A stretch of 64,000 bases of DNA, from positions 8,673,415-8,737,414 of the forward strand of contig NZ_CP075691.1 of the NCBI RefSeq assembly GCF_020026305.1, written 5' to 3'. The notes beneath the pieces are model-generated. The model was not told the DNA's origin. It worked only from the letters and a program-made list of their open reading frames with translations, and made no database searches. Source of the stretch: Streptomyces sp. 135 (lineage in GTDB: Bacteria; Actinomycetota; Actinomycetes; Streptomycetales; Streptomycetaceae). This document shows, one piece after another, positions 17,370 through 26,659 of this stretch (positions are counted from its first letter, which is position 1; every line of letters starts with the position of its first letter). Made by a program: the position numbers and the translations under genes.

Positions 17370-18914
17370 TTGCGTACACCAGGAGCTGACATCTCTGACT
17401 TACTGCCGACGCCGACCCGGCGGTGGCTTGGCTTGGTCTGCCTGACCGCGGCACTGCTGATCATCGGGCTGGAAGTCACGGTCCTGACGGTCGCGTTGCC
17501 GACCCTGGCCACCGCCGTCGGCGCCTCCACCTCCGAATTGCAGTGGATCACCAACGCCTTCACCCTGCCGTTCGCCGCGCTGCTGCTGCCCTCGACGGCA
17601 CTGGGCACCCGAGGTCGCAAGCCACTTCTGATGACCGGTCTGGCGCTCTTCGCGGCAGGCTCCGCCGTCGCCGTGCAGGCCGACAGCGCGAGTGCCCTCA
17701 TCGCCTCCCGGGCCCTCATGGGGGCCGGTGCGGCGGCGGCCGTACCGCACGCCCTGTCGCTCGCACCGAGCCTGGCGTCACCGGCGGGCCGACAGGCGGC
17801 AGCCGCGTCGGCCTCGGCGGGTTTCGCCCTCGGTCTGCCACTCGGTCCCGTGGTCGGTGGCTGGCTGCTGGTGACCTTCGGATGGCAGTCGATCTTCGTG
17901 GTCAACGTCGTGGTGATTCTCGCGGCCTTGACCGGAGTCGCCCTGGTGGTCCCCGAGCCACGCCGGCGTCGCGTCGAACCCGTGGACGCCGTCTGCACGG
18001 TACTCGTCCTGACCGGGACCTCGGCTCTCGCGTACGCGGTGACCGAGTCGACCGTACGGGGCTGGGCCCACCCGGTGATCCTGCCCGTGTTCCTCACCGG
18101 TGCGGCGCTGCTGTCCGCGATGGTCATCCGGCTGATCCGCACACGGTCACCGCTGGCCGACGCCGCCCTGTGGCGTCACCGGCGATTCACCTGGTCGATC
18201 TGCACGCTGTCCTGCATCACGCTGCTGCTGCTCGCGCTGCTGTTCATGATCCCCCAGTACCTGCAACAGGTGCAGGGATACGACGCCTGGGCCAGCGGCC
18301 TGCGTCTGATGCCCATGATGGCCGGGCTTGCCCTGGGGGCCGTCGCCGGGGGCCGTCTCGCGACCGTCGTCGACGCCAAGTGGACGCTCGTCCTCGGCAT
18401 GCTGCTGTGGTCGCTCGGCCTCGGGTGGATCGGGCAACTGAGCCACGGCAGTTCCTATCCGGCTGCCGCCGGCGCTCTGGTCACCACCGGCCTCGCGCTC
18501 GGATTCACCCTGCCCACCGCGCTCGGAGCGCTCACCAGCTCGCTGGCGCCCGAGAAGGCCACGACCGCGCACGCCCTCGCCGACGCCTGTCGGCAGATCG
18601 CCGCAGCCCTCGGCATCGCCGTGCTCGGCAGCGTCCTGAACGCCACCTACCGGAGGGAGTTGCGTGCGGAGGCGCCCGCCGGCCTGGCCGACGGGGTGGT
18701 GGACGAGGCCCGTCGGAGCATCGCCGGCGCCGCCGATGCCGCCGCCACCCTGCCCGCACGCGAGGGCGAGGACCTGGTCACCCTCGCCCAGCACGCCTTC
18801 GTCGCCGGGATGACGACCACGGCCCGGATCGGCGCGACCATGACCGTCGTCCTGACCCTGCTCCTCGTGGTGTGTATGCCCACCGTCCGGCGTGAGCCGA
18901 TCCGCGCTGCCTGA
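17370..18914 (+). CDS. DHA2-type MFS drug exporter (14 TM)
   Basis: The protein is 514 residues, with motif C-like and DHA2 features: LEVTVLTVALPTLA in TM1, LQWITNAFTLPFAALLLPST, GTRGRKPLLMTG, and GFALGLPLGPVVGGWLLVTF followed by GWQSIFVVN. This is the EmrB/QacA-like proton antiporter group. The frame opens at TTG 17370, nine bases after the MMPL stop. A good AGGAG (17381-17385) lies inside this frame, but the codon after it is ATC, so the true start is uncertain. A TTA codon at 17400-17402 near the N-terminus would place it under bldA control. It probably forms an operon with the MMPL gene. Confidence 0.9.
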   Translation: MRTPGADISDLLPTPTRRWLGLVCLTAALLIIGLEVTVLTVALPTLATAVGASTSELQWITNAFTLPFAALLLPSTALGTRGRKPLLMTGLALFAAGSAVAVQADSASALIASRALMGAGAAAAVPHALSLAPSLASPAGRQAAAASASAGFALGLPLGPVVGGWLLVTFGWQSIFVVNVVVILAALTGVALVVPEPRRRRVEPVDAVCTVLVLTGTSALAYAVTESTVRGWAHPVILPVFLTGAALLSAMVIRLIRTRSPLADAALWRHRRFTWSICTLSCITLLLLALLFMIPQYLQQVQGYDAWASGLRLMPMMAGLALGAVAGGRLATVVDAKWTLVLGMLLWSLGLGWIGQLSHGSSYPAAAGALVTTGLALGFTLPTALGALTSSLAPEKATTAHALADACRQIAAALGIAVLGSVLNATYRRELRAEAPAGLADGVVDEARRSIAGAADAAATLPAREGEDLVTLAQHAFVAGMTTTARIGATMTVVLTLLLVVCMPTVRREPIRAA

Positions 18915-18932
18915 GAAGCGGACACAGGGAAA

Positions 18933-18976
18933 GGCGGCGCCCCCACGATTTCCGCTCACGCGGTGGGGCCGCCGCC
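18933..18976. terminator. Bidirectional stem-loop between exporter and P450 genes
   Basis: GGCGGCGCCCCCAC (18933-18946) pairs with GTGGGGCCGCCGCC (18963-18976) with one mismatch. It lies exactly between the convergent MFS and P450 genes. It has no U-tract; the terminator role is inferred. Confidence 0.65.
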
Positions 18977-18992
18977 GACAACTCCGCTGGAC

Positions 18993-20375
18993 TCACCGCG
19001 CGCTGACGCGCGCCCGCACCCCCGGACTCGGCCGGAGGTTCACCAACAGCTCCGGCGTCACCTCCGCGCCCTGCGGCAGCAGGTCGAACGCCAGGCGCTG
19101 ATGGAGCACCACGGTGAGCAGGTGCCCCTCCATCATCGCCAGATGGCTGCCCGGACAGACGTTCCCGCCCGTTCCGAAGGGGAGGTAGGCGCCCTTGGGC
19201 AGTGCCTTCTCCCGTTCCCGGCTGAAGCGATCGGGGTCGAAGCGCTCCGGATCGACGAACACGTCGGGATTCCGGTGGAGGCTGAAGGCATTGAGGAAGA
19301 CCATGGTCCCGGCAGGAACGGCGTACCCGCCGACCACCGTGTCCTTGATCGCCTGCCGGGGAATCACCGCCGCCGGCGGGTAAAGCCGCATCGCCTCCTT
19401 GAACACCTGCAAGCAGTACGGCAGGTGGGGCAGGTCCTCGAAGCGCACCGACCTCTCGCCCAGGACCGTGTCGATCTCGTGCCGCACCCGCTTGAGGACC
19501 CCGGGGTGCCGGGCCAGCAGATAGAGCGTCCAGGCCTGCGCGTCGGCCGACGTCTCCTGGGCCGCGCCCCACGCGGTCAGCACCTCGTCGAGCAGCAGCT
19601 CCCCGCACATCGGGGTGCCGTCCTCGTAACGGGACGCCATCAGATCGCCCAGAATGTCCTCAGGGAGCTCGGCGCCGCCCTCCGCGGCCTCCTGCCGCTC
19701 CCGGATGAACTGGGCGATCCACGTACGGATCCCGGTCATCGCCCGCCGCGCCCGCCGGTTGCGGGGCACGGGCACCCACAGAGGCAGCGCCGCCGGACTG
19801 GTGATGGCGTACATCTCCCACTCGAACGCCTCGGTGATGGCGTCCGCCAGGGCCCGGTTGTCCCGGCTGGAGGCGGTGAAGAGGAGCCGGCTGACGATGT
19901 CCATCGTCAGCGTGTTCATCTCCGCCACCAGGTCTACGTCGACGCCCTCGCGCCAGCGCTCCGCCACGCTCTCCGCCGTCGATACGATGGCCTCCGCATG
20001 GCGGGACATGCGGCGCGGCGAGAAGTGCGGCAGCACCAACCGCCGCTGTCTCCTGTGCAGTTCACCCTCGCTGGTGAGCAGGCCGTTGCCCATCAGCGGG
20101 GTGAGGGCGCGCGTCTGCCGCTTGCCCCGGCCGAACCCATCGGCGTTCTCGATCAGTACGTCGCGGGCAGCGGCCGGCGTGGAGACGGTGACGGCCAGGC
20201 TTCCGCCGATCCGGAAGCCCATCACGCCGTCCGAGGCAGAGGCGATCCGGTGCAGGGTGGCGATGGTGTCGGCCTGGAGTGCCGTGGCGTGTCCGAGCAG
20301 CCCACCACCGGGCGCCATGGGCAACCGACGAGGGCGGGACGACTGCCGGTCTCGTGACGGAACCACGGTCGTCAT
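18993..20375 (-). CDS. Cytochrome P450 monooxygenase
   Basis: The 460-residue haem monooxygenase likely hydroxylates or otherwise oxidises the cluster product. The I-helix reads AWGAAQETSA, the K-helix ExxR is KEAMRLYPP, and the haem loop is FGTGGNVCPG with the thiolate at about Cys407. PERFDPDRF is the meander PERF motif. The length and the ERLYPP-type K-helix resemble the fatty acid/long P450s (CYP102/CYP4-like) rather than short Streptomyces CYP105s, which fits a lipid-like substrate. ATG 20375 overlaps the desaturase stop by four bases (ATGA), with GAAGGAAG upstream, so the two are translationally coupled. It is the last gene of the eleven-gene operon. Confidence 0.94.
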   Translation of the reverse strand: MTTVVPSRDRQSSRPRRLPMAPGGGLLGHATALQADTIATLHRIASASDGVMGFRIGGSLAVTVSTPAAARDVLIENADGFGRGKRQTRALTPLMGNGLLTSEGELHRRQRRLVLPHFSPRRMSRHAEAIVSTAESVAERWREGVDVDLVAEMNTLTMDIVSRLLFTASSRDNRALADAITEAFEWEMYAITSPAALPLWVPVPRNRRARRAMTGIRTWIAQFIRERQEAAEGGAELPEDILGDLMASRYEDGTPMCGELLLDEVLTAWGAAQETSADAQAWTLYLLARHPGVLKRVRHEIDTVLGERSVRFEDLPHLPYCLQVFKEAMRLYPPAAVIPRQAIKDTVVGGYAVPAGTMVFLNAFSLHRNPDVFVDPERFDPDRFSREREKALPKGAYLPFGTGGNVCPGSHLAMMEGHLLTVVLHQRLAFDLLPQGAEVTPELLVNLRPSPGVRARVSAR

Positions 20376-21502
20376 GTCGACACTTCCTTCAACGGCGAGC
20401 GCTCCAGCAGCGTCCCCGCCTTCTTGTGGGCCCGGGCCTCCCGCAACAAGCGGCGCAGCGAGAACGTCAGGCCCGGGCTCTCGGTCAACCGGTAGGCGGA
20501 ACCCTCCGGCAGGCCGGCCACCAGACGGGCATGGGCCTGCGGGAAGCTGTGATAAGGCAGTCCGGGCATCAAGTGGTGCAGGGCGTGCAGCCGCAGTCCC
20601 ACCGGAGCCCACAACTCACCCAGCAGCCGGGCCCGCGAGTGGTTCACGGTGTCCATCATCTGCTCCACGATGCTCATCTCGTCCTCGTCACCGAGGTAAC
20701 GGTGCGCGGCCAGCAGACGCAGCGAGTTGAGCAACGCGACCGTGACGAACAGCGCGTACCACTGCGCCAGTCGCGCCGGCGGCACCACACCCACCGCCAG
20801 CAGGGTCGCGGCCGTCGCGATCCAGGCCAGACAGAGCAGCTCCTGGCCGCGCCACAGCCACTTCTCCTCGTCGGTGGGCTGCCGCCCCCGGTACTCGAAG
20901 TCGAGCTTCAGGGCCGAGGCATTGCTGTACAGGTACTCCCGGATTCTCGGCACGAACCACGACAGCGGCGTGAGCACGGCGAACCGGTACGGGCCGAAGA
21001 ACGGCAGGAACAGCGGCGTGATCAGCAGCCCCACGATGTTCGACGGCGCCATCCGCGCCAGTGGCAGATACTCGGCGTCCTGCGCGGTGCCGTACAGCTT
21101 GCGGTTGTGGTGCTCGCCGTGGCACTCGTACAGGAAGACCGGCACCATCATGGGAATCCCGAACACCGCGTTCCACCACATGCGGAACGGGCCGAAACTC
21201 TTCTTCGCCCTGAAGTGCGCGATCTCATGGATGAATGCGAAACAGCGATACGTGGCCAGGACCGAGACCAAGAACGCCGCCACCCCCGCCACCGTGAGCC
21301 CGCCCAGTGGCCGAACCACCCAGAACGCCACGCCCGCCAGCAGCACGCTGAGGGTGAAATCGGTCCAGTAGACCGCCATCCGCGGGCGGAACAGCCCGCG
21401 CAGAAGGTCGTGCGCCTCCTTCACGGAGAACCGCTCCATCGCGCTGACCATCTCCGGTTCCCACGGGATCGCCGTCTTCCGCGTCTGCCCCCCGGTCGTC
21501 AT
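20372..21502 (-). CDS. Membrane-bound fatty acid desaturase-like enzyme
   Basis: The protein is 376 residues with hydrophobic pairs around three histidine boxes: HEIAHF, HGEHHN, and HALHHLMPGLPYH, with a further AAHRYLGDED. These ligate the di-iron centre of membrane desaturases, hydroxylases and acetylenases. Transmembrane stretches include FTLSVLLAGVAFWVV and VAGVAAFLVSVLATYRCF. The start ATG 21502 shares its A with the TGA of the flavoenzyme gene (TGATG). In the company of an acyl-AMP ligase and ACP, an acyl-ACP substrate is likely; whether it makes an alkene, an alkyne or a hydroxyl cannot be read from sequence. Confidence 0.9.
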   Translation of the reverse strand: MTTGGQTRKTAIPWEPEMVSAMERFSVKEAHDLLRGLFRPRMAVYWTDFTLSVLLAGVAFWVVRPLGGLTVAGVAAFLVSVLATYRCFAFIHEIAHFRAKKSFGPFRMWWNAVFGIPMMVPVFLYECHGEHHNRKLYGTAQDAEYLPLARMAPSNIVGLLITPLFLPFFGPYRFAVLTPLSWFVPRIREYLYSNASALKLDFEYRGRQPTDEEKWLWRGQELLCLAWIATAATLLAVGVVPPARLAQWYALFVTVALLNSLRLLAAHRYLGDEDEMSIVEQMMDTVNHSRARLLGELWAPVGLRLHALHHLMPGLPYHSFPQAHARLVAGLPEGSAYRLTESPGLTFSLRRLLREARAHKKAGTLLERSPLKEVST

Positions 21503-23367
21503 CAGGCGCCTCCCTGCCGGCGTCGCCGCAGCGCCCGACGCACCTTGCGCACCCGGGTGTCGGCGATGTCCAGGAGCGTTCCCAGCGATGTGATGGCGAC
21601 GAGCATCGGGCCGGAACCCGCCGGTATCACGGGGCGGTACTCGGTTCCGGTCACCTGCATGAACTCGGGCTCCTTGATGGCGGGCAGGGTCAGATCCGCC
21701 CGCTCCATCCGGTGCACGTACGGCAGCCGCCAGATGCCGGGGAGGGCGGCGTGCGCGCGCATGCCCGCCTTGGTCGGAGGCAGCTTCTCGCCGTTCTCCA
21801 GCCGCCAGAGGGCGCGCCGCTCCAGGCCCTCGTGCCACTTCTCCACCAGCCCCGCGACCCGGTGCGGATCCAGGCGGTGCCAGGGCGCGGACTGAGACAG
21901 GAACAACCGGCGCTCCAGCCCCGCCCGCAGCCGCGCGTGCTCCACGCTCTCCTCGTCGGTGCGGCCGCCCGTCTCGGTCAGCCAGCGCGAGATGCGGAAC
22001 CGTCCCAGCAGTGCGGCCCCGAAGACCATGTAGTCCAGGAGGTGGTCCATGATGAAGAAGCGGCTGTCGGCGAGGGCCGGACCGTACTTCGAACGCACCA
22101 TCGAGCGGATGATGCGCCAGTCCGCCGTGGCGGCACGGTTGACGTGGTCGAGGTAGTCCATGTCCAGCCGGCCCTGCTGGACGTCGCGCTGGGCGATGTT
22201 CGCCAGATGCCAGGCGGTTGCCATGGACAGGCTGATGCCCTGGCTGTAGAAGGCGTCGATCATCGAGGAGGCGTCGCCGACCATGGCGTAGCGCTTGGGG
22301 GAGATGAAGGTGTTGGTCATGCGCTGGACGTCCCGGTAGGCGCTGAACTCCAGGACGTTCTCCTCCTGGAGCCAGTCCAGCAGCGGGTAGCGGCGCAGGA
22401 CCTTCCAGAAGACCTCGCGGGCGTTGCCCTCCTCCGGAGGACGCTGCTGACTGTAGGTGATGCCGACGCTGATGCGGTCGTCCTTCAGCCGGATGAGCCA
22501 GATCCAGTACCCGTCGCCCCACAGGTGCACGGTGGTGTGCTCGCGCTCGGTCACCTCCCCGTCGGGGAAGGCGAACTTCCAGCGCTCGTCGAACATGTCC
22601 TGGGTGCAGTGGGAGAACTGGGCCCAGGCCGCCGTCGTGGAGAATCCGTCCTCCAAGGGGATGTCATGGCCGAAACGGCGGGCCAGCAGACGGGTGCGGC
22701 CGGTGCAGTCGGTGATCCAGCGGGCCGAGATCTTGCCGCCGCGGTCCTTGTCCCGGGAACTCCAGTGCAGGGTGTGGTCGTTGCCGTCCTCACCGAGGGT
22801 GATGTCCCGGACCAGACCGCAGTCCATGAACCTCAACCCCGGGGTGGAGCGGGCGCGTTCGCGCAGCACCGCCTCGATCTCGGGACGGACGATCTGGGCG
22901 TCCTTGAACATGGTGCGGTGGAAGAGGGGATCCTCGATCTTCTCGATCCAGCGCGCGGGCAGCGCGCTCTGGAAGCCCCATTCGGAAACCGATGCGTCGA
23001 AACTGGTGCGGCCCTCAAGGCCGTGCACCATCCAGAACCCCTTCTTGCCGAAGGACTTCTCCAACGACTCGTCGAGCTCGCCCAGGGACCGCAGGAAAGC
23101 GTTGGAGTACACCAGCAGGGACTCACCGACCTTGTAACTGGCCTGCTGCTTCTCCGTCGGCTGGTCGATGCAGACCACCGACAGGCCACGCTTGGCCAGT
23201 GCGATGGCGCTGATCAGGCCGACGACACCGTGGCCGACGACGCAGACATCGGCGCGCACATCGTCGTTCCGCGCCGCTTCGTCCTGTTCACCGGCGGGTG
23301 CGACGGCTCGGACACCGGAGCGGGCGCGGGAGACGGGCTTGGGGGTGGTCTTGTCGGAATTGGGCAC
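21502..23367 (-). CDS. Flavin-dependent halogenase-like oxidoreductase
   Basis: The protein is 621 residues. An FAD-binding GxGxxG lies near residue 45 (CVVGHGVVGLISAIALAKRG), followed by the halogenase-style KVGESLLVYSNAFLRSLG, an ATG-like motif ITDCTGRTRLLARRFG, and the GDASSMIDAFYSQGISL segment. The region corresponding to the halogenase WxWxIP motif reads YWIWLIRL, so the final Ile-Pro is altered. It may halogenate, epoxidise or hydroxylate; only assay can tell. The long C-terminal part (about 400-621) is helical. GTG 23367 was chosen for the site GAGGAG upstream; the frame extends 19 codons further without one. It follows the SRPBCC gene by 10 bases. Confidence 0.82.
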   Translation of the reverse strand: MPNSDKTTPKPVSRARSGVRAVAPAGEQDEAARNDDVRADVCVVGHGVVGLISAIALAKRGLSVVCIDQPTEKQQASYKVGESLLVYSNAFLRSLGELDESLEKSFGKKGFWMVHGLEGRTSFDASVSEWGFQSALPARWIEKIEDPLFHRTMFKDAQIVRPEIEAVLRERARSTPGLRFMDCGLVRDITLGEDGNDHTLHWSSRDKDRGGKISARWITDCTGRTRLLARRFGHDIPLEDGFSTTAAWAQFSHCTQDMFDERWKFAFPDGEVTEREHTTVHLWGDGYWIWLIRLKDDRISVGITYSQQRPPEEGNAREVFWKVLRRYPLLDWLQEENVLEFSAYRDVQRMTNTFISPKRYAMVGDASSMIDAFYSQGISLSMATAWHLANIAQRDVQQGRLDMDYLDHVNRAATADWRIIRSMVRSKYGPALADSRFFIMDHLLDYMVFGAALLGRFRISRWLTETGGRTDEESVEHARLRAGLERRLFLSQSAPWHRLDPHRVAGLVEKWHEGLERRALWRLENGEKLPPTKAGMRAHAALPGIWRLPYVHRMERADLTLPAIKEPEFMQVTGTEYRPVIPAGSGPMLVAITSLGTLLDIADTRVRKVRRALRRRRQGGA

Positions 23368-23377
23368 CGGGTTCTCC

Positions 23378-23995
23378 TCAGTCCGCGATTCGGGGGGCCA
23401 GACGGGCGAAGCGTCGCGCCACACGACGGTGCCGATGGGCGAAGAGCTGCTGCACGGTCCGGCGGTAGACCGGGGTCATCGGCCGCAGGTGCGGCTTGAG
23501 CACATACGTCAGGCGGTCGGAGAGGACCGTGCCGCCCTCCTTGCCCTCGATGACCCGCTCATGGATCCACGCATGCGCCGACGCCATCCGGGACACCTCC
23601 AGGAAGCGCCGGCCCTCCTCGCGCTCGGCGATGACGACATCGTCGTAGTCGTACGGCAGCAGCCGGCCCAGCAGGATCCAGGAGCGACCCAGCGGCTGCC
23701 CGAGCGGCACCCGCGCCAGCGACGGCGTGCCGATCCCCTGCATCCGCTTGGGCAGGGTCATACGCATCATGGGGGAGAGTTCCGCGTTGATGCCGACGAC
23801 CTCGGTGGCCCCCTGCCACACCTGGGCCGGATCGGCGCCGGGCAGGAACGTGGAGCGGTACACCTGCTGCCAGCGGGAGTCGGGAACGCGCTCCAGGTCG
23901 GGATAGTAGGCGAGCACCGACGGGGCGGGGCGGTGGGACGATCGTGGCGCGGTCGTCGCCGGTGCCCGACCGGCGTCGTCGAACGTGTCATGCAT
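23378..23995 (-). CDS. SRPBCC-like ligand-binding protein
   Basis: The 205-residue soluble protein has the length and end pattern of the SRPBCC/START fold: an alternating strand region (VWQGATEVVGINAELSPMM, LGRSWILLGRLLPYDYDDVV), then GGTVLSDRLTYVLKP and a long basic C-terminal helix (YRRTVQQLFAHRHRRVARRF). Such proteins hold hydrophobic ligands and include polyketide cyclases/aromatases. ATG 23995 overlaps the end of the fusion gene by eight bases, with GGGAGG upstream. Its place between the releasing enzyme and the flavoenzyme suggests it binds or cyclises the released intermediate. The family call rests on pattern, not on an invariant motif. Confidence 0.6.
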   Translation of the reverse strand: MHDTFDDAGRAPATTAPRSSHRPAPSVLAYYPDLERVPDSRWQQVYRSTFLPGADPAQVWQGATEVVGINAELSPMMRMTLPKRMQGIGTPSLARVPLGQPLGRSWILLGRLLPYDYDDVVIAEREEGRRFLEVSRMASAHAWIHERVIEGKEGGTVLSDRLTYVLKPHLRPMTPVYRRTVQQLFAHRHRRVARRFARLAPRIAD

Positions 23996-26657
23996 GAGAG
24001 CCTCCCTGCCGCTGGTGATCGGTATCCGTCGGCAGGTACAGCCGGTAGCCCAGCTTCCGGGCCTCGTCCCGGAGCATGCGCACCAGATCGACGGAGAGCT
24101 TGTCGCCGTGACTGACGACGGGGTCGTGAAGGCGGTGGGCGAGGACCATCGTCTCGGCGGTGCAGGCGTACGTCACACCGCTGGGGACGCCGAAGTCGAC
24201 TCCGAGGTCCCGGCCGCCGGGCAACTGGACGAGACCGCCCGCGACCACCCGCAGATCGGGTCGGGCCGCCTTGAGCCGCGGGCCCACGTTCGGCGGCTGC
24301 GACACGTCGCACACCGCGGCGTCCCGCCGCACCAGCTCCGGCTGGATCAGCTGGTCCGGCGTCGACGTGGCGGCCAGGACCAGATCCCCCGCCGGCAGGA
24401 CGGCCTCGGCGTCCACGGACGCGGTCAGCAGCCCCTGCTCGACGAGATCCGCCGCGATGGCACGGGCGCTCGCGCCGGAGGACGCCCGGGTGCGCACCGA
24501 CCGGGCCAGCGCACCCGCGTGGGGCGCGTCGTCGGCCTCCATCAGGTGCCCGACCACGGACTCCAGCGCGGCAGCCAGCCGGCGCTCACTGCGCGCCCGG
24601 TGGGCGGGGTTGCCCACCAGCACCAGCCGGCCGACCTTCTCCGAAAGGAGCAGGCTGGACGCCAGGCCGATCGCGCCGGCACCGCCGAGCACCACACAGC
24701 ACGCCTCGCCCAGCTCGATGTCCTGCTGCCGTGCCGCCTCCTCCAGACCGTCCACCGCGGCCGCCACGGTGTAGGCGTTGCCGGTGGTCACCGGAACCGG
24801 TACGTCCCGCAGCGCCGTGGCGTTCGCCGTGATGACCGAGGTGTAGGCGCCGAGGCCCACCAGCTGCGCGCCGCGTGCCACGGCGTCGTCGACGGCCTCC
24901 TGCACCAGCGCCGTGGACTGCGCGCTCGGCATGTCCAGCAGCCGCTGTGCCCCGTAGGGCAGCGCGAAGACCTCACCGTAGGAGCTCTCCCCGGTGTCGG
25001 TCTCCACCCGGCACCGGCCGACCAGCATGGCGGCGGCGGTGTCCACGTTGCGGCACTGGTTCATCCGGTCGAACAGCACCCGCACCTGCTCGCCGGGGAG
25101 TCCGAGGCGGCCGTCGTAACTCTCGTAGCTCGCCAGGTCCGTGGGATGGGCGATGAACGCCCAGCGCGGCTCGCCCTCACGCGGCCGCAGCCGCGTGGGA
25201 CGCGGCGCGGCGGACGCGTCCTCCTCGGGGGACGCAGCGGGCGCGGGCCGTTCCGAGGCGGGCAGGAGGTGGGCGAAGAACCGTGCGCTGTCCCCGCGTT
25301 CGATCACATCCAGGCCCCGGTCGAGTGCGCCCAGCAGAGTGTCGCAGTCGGCCTCGGTGACGTTCAGCGGAGGCTCGACCCGCAGCACGCTGTTGGCGAA
25401 GTACGCGGGCGCCAGGCGGATGCCCTCGTTGCGCAGCAGATAGCCGCACAGGAACCCGGCCAGTCCCTCCTGATCGGCCAGCGAACGGAACAGGCCCTGC
25501 CGCGCGTGGAGGTCGGGGTCGTCGGAGAGCTGTACGCCGAGCAGCAGCCCCTGGCCACGTACGTCCGCGACCAGCTCCGGATGCCGGGAGGCCACCTCGC
25601 GCAACCCGGCCAGAAGGTGATCGCCGCGCCGTGCCACCTGCCGGACCAGCGCCTGGTCGTCGGCGGTGAGCAGTTCGACGGCGCCCACGCCGACCCGGGA
25701 GCAGAAGGCGTTGCCGCCGAAGGTCGAGGTGTGCCGGAGGCCGAAGTCCTCGGTGAGGCTGTCCTGCCCGAACACCACGGCACCGATCGGCACCATGCCG
25801 CCGCCGAGCGCCTTGGCCAGCGGCATGATGTCCGGGACCACGTCGTGGTGCTCGCACGCGAACAGGCGCCCGGTGCGCCCGAGTCCGGTCTGCACCTCGT
25901 CGACGATCAACTTGGCGCCGTACCGGGTGCACAGTTCACGCGCGGTGGCGAGGTAGCCCGGCGGGGCCGGAACGATGCCGCCTTCGCCCTGGACCGGCTC
26001 GACGATGAATGCGGCGATGTCCTCGGGATGCTCGCCGAAGATCTGCCGGAGGGCTTCGGGGTCTCCGAAAGCGATGTGGTGGAAGCCGGCCGAGGGCGCG
26101 CCGAAGGGGGTCTGGTAGCGGGGCCGCCCCGTGGCGGACAGGGCGCCGAGGGTCTTGCCGTGGAAGGAGTTGCGCGTCGAGACCACCAGACGGCGGCCGG
26201 TGGCGGCGCGGGCGAGCTTGAGGGCGGCCTCGACCGCTTCCGCGCCGCTGTTGCACTGCCACACCTGGTCGAGATGGCCGGGTGCCACGGCGGCCAGCCG
26301 CTCCGCGAGCAACGCGGACGCGCCGAGGACCGAGGGCAGGGTGATGCTGGGTTCCCCCGAGTCCCGCACGGCGGATATCGCCTTCCACATCTCCGGCGGG
26401 TTGTGCCCGAAGGGCAGGGCACCGTAGGCGCCCGCGAAGTCCAGGTACTCGTTGCCGGCGCCGTCGTAGAGCCTGGTGCCCTGGCCCCGTACGTAGTGCA
26501 CGTCGATGCCGAGGCCGTCGAGCATGCGGGCGATGTAGGGGTTGGCGTGACGGCGGTAGCGCTCGGCGGTCTCGTCCCGGGCCGCGACGCTGCTCAGCCG
26601 GGCCCGCAGCGCGGCACGTTTCTCTTCGGCGGTGCTGGTCAGTGGGGTCGAAGCCAC
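23988..26657 (-). CDS. Class III aminotransferase fused to acyl-thioester reductase
   Basis: This is an 889-residue bifunctional protein. Residues about 30-455 are a PLP class III (omega) aminotransferase: GGNAFCSR, VDEVQTGLGRTG and the PLP lysine at about 282 in PLAKALGGGMVPIGA. Residues about 490-870 match the acyl-ACP reductase (AAR) fold of alkane-producing cyanobacteria: FIAHPTDLASYESYD, GLGAYTSVITAN, TTGNAYTVAAAV, a Rossmann loop VLGGAGAIG, DLVLAATSTP, and the nucleophile Cys in YACTAETMVLA. Together they would reduce an ACP-bound acyl chain to an aldehyde and aminate it. GTG 26657 lies 2 bases after the PKS stop. Comparable fusions (TamH in tambjamine, PigE in prodigiosin) make fatty amines. 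Confidence 0.9.
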   Translation of the reverse strand: MASTPLTSTAEEKRAALRARLSSVAARDETAERYRRHANPYIARMLDGLGIDVHYVRGQGTRLYDGAGNEYLDFAGAYGALPFGHNPPEMWKAISAVRDSGEPSITLPSVLGASALLAERLAAVAPGHLDQVWQCNSGAEAVEAALKLARAATGRRLVVSTRNSFHGKTLGALSATGRPRYQTPFGAPSAGFHHIAFGDPEALRQIFGEHPEDIAAFIVEPVQGEGGIVPAPPGYLATARELCTRYGAKLIVDEVQTGLGRTGRLFACEHHDVVPDIMPLAKALGGGMVPIGAVVFGQDSLTEDFGLRHTSTFGGNAFCSRVGVGAVELLTADDQALVRQVARRGDHLLAGLREVASRHPELVADVRGQGLLLGVQLSDDPDLHARQGLFRSLADQEGLAGFLCGYLLRNEGIRLAPAYFANSVLRVEPPLNVTEADCDTLLGALDRGLDVIERGDSARFFAHLLPASERPAPAASPEEDASAAPRPTRLRPREGEPRWAFIAHPTDLASYESYDGRLGLPGEQVRVLFDRMNQCRNVDTAAAMLVGRCRVETDTGESSYGEVFALPYGAQRLLDMPSAQSTALVQEAVDDAVARGAQLVGLGAYTSVITANATALRDVPVPVTTGNAYTVAAAVDGLEEAARQQDIELGEACCVVLGGAGAIGLASSLLLSEKVGRLVLVGNPAHRARSERRLAAALESVVGHLMEADDAPHAGALARSVRTRASSGASARAIAADLVEQGLLTASVDAEAVLPAGDLVLAATSTPDQLIQPELVRRDAAVCDVSQPPNVGPRLKAARPDLRVVAGGLVQLPGGRDLGVDFGVPSGVTYACTAETMVLAHRLHDPVVSHGDKLSVDLVRMLRDEARKLGYRLYLPTDTDHQRQGGSHA

Positions 26658-26659
26658 AG

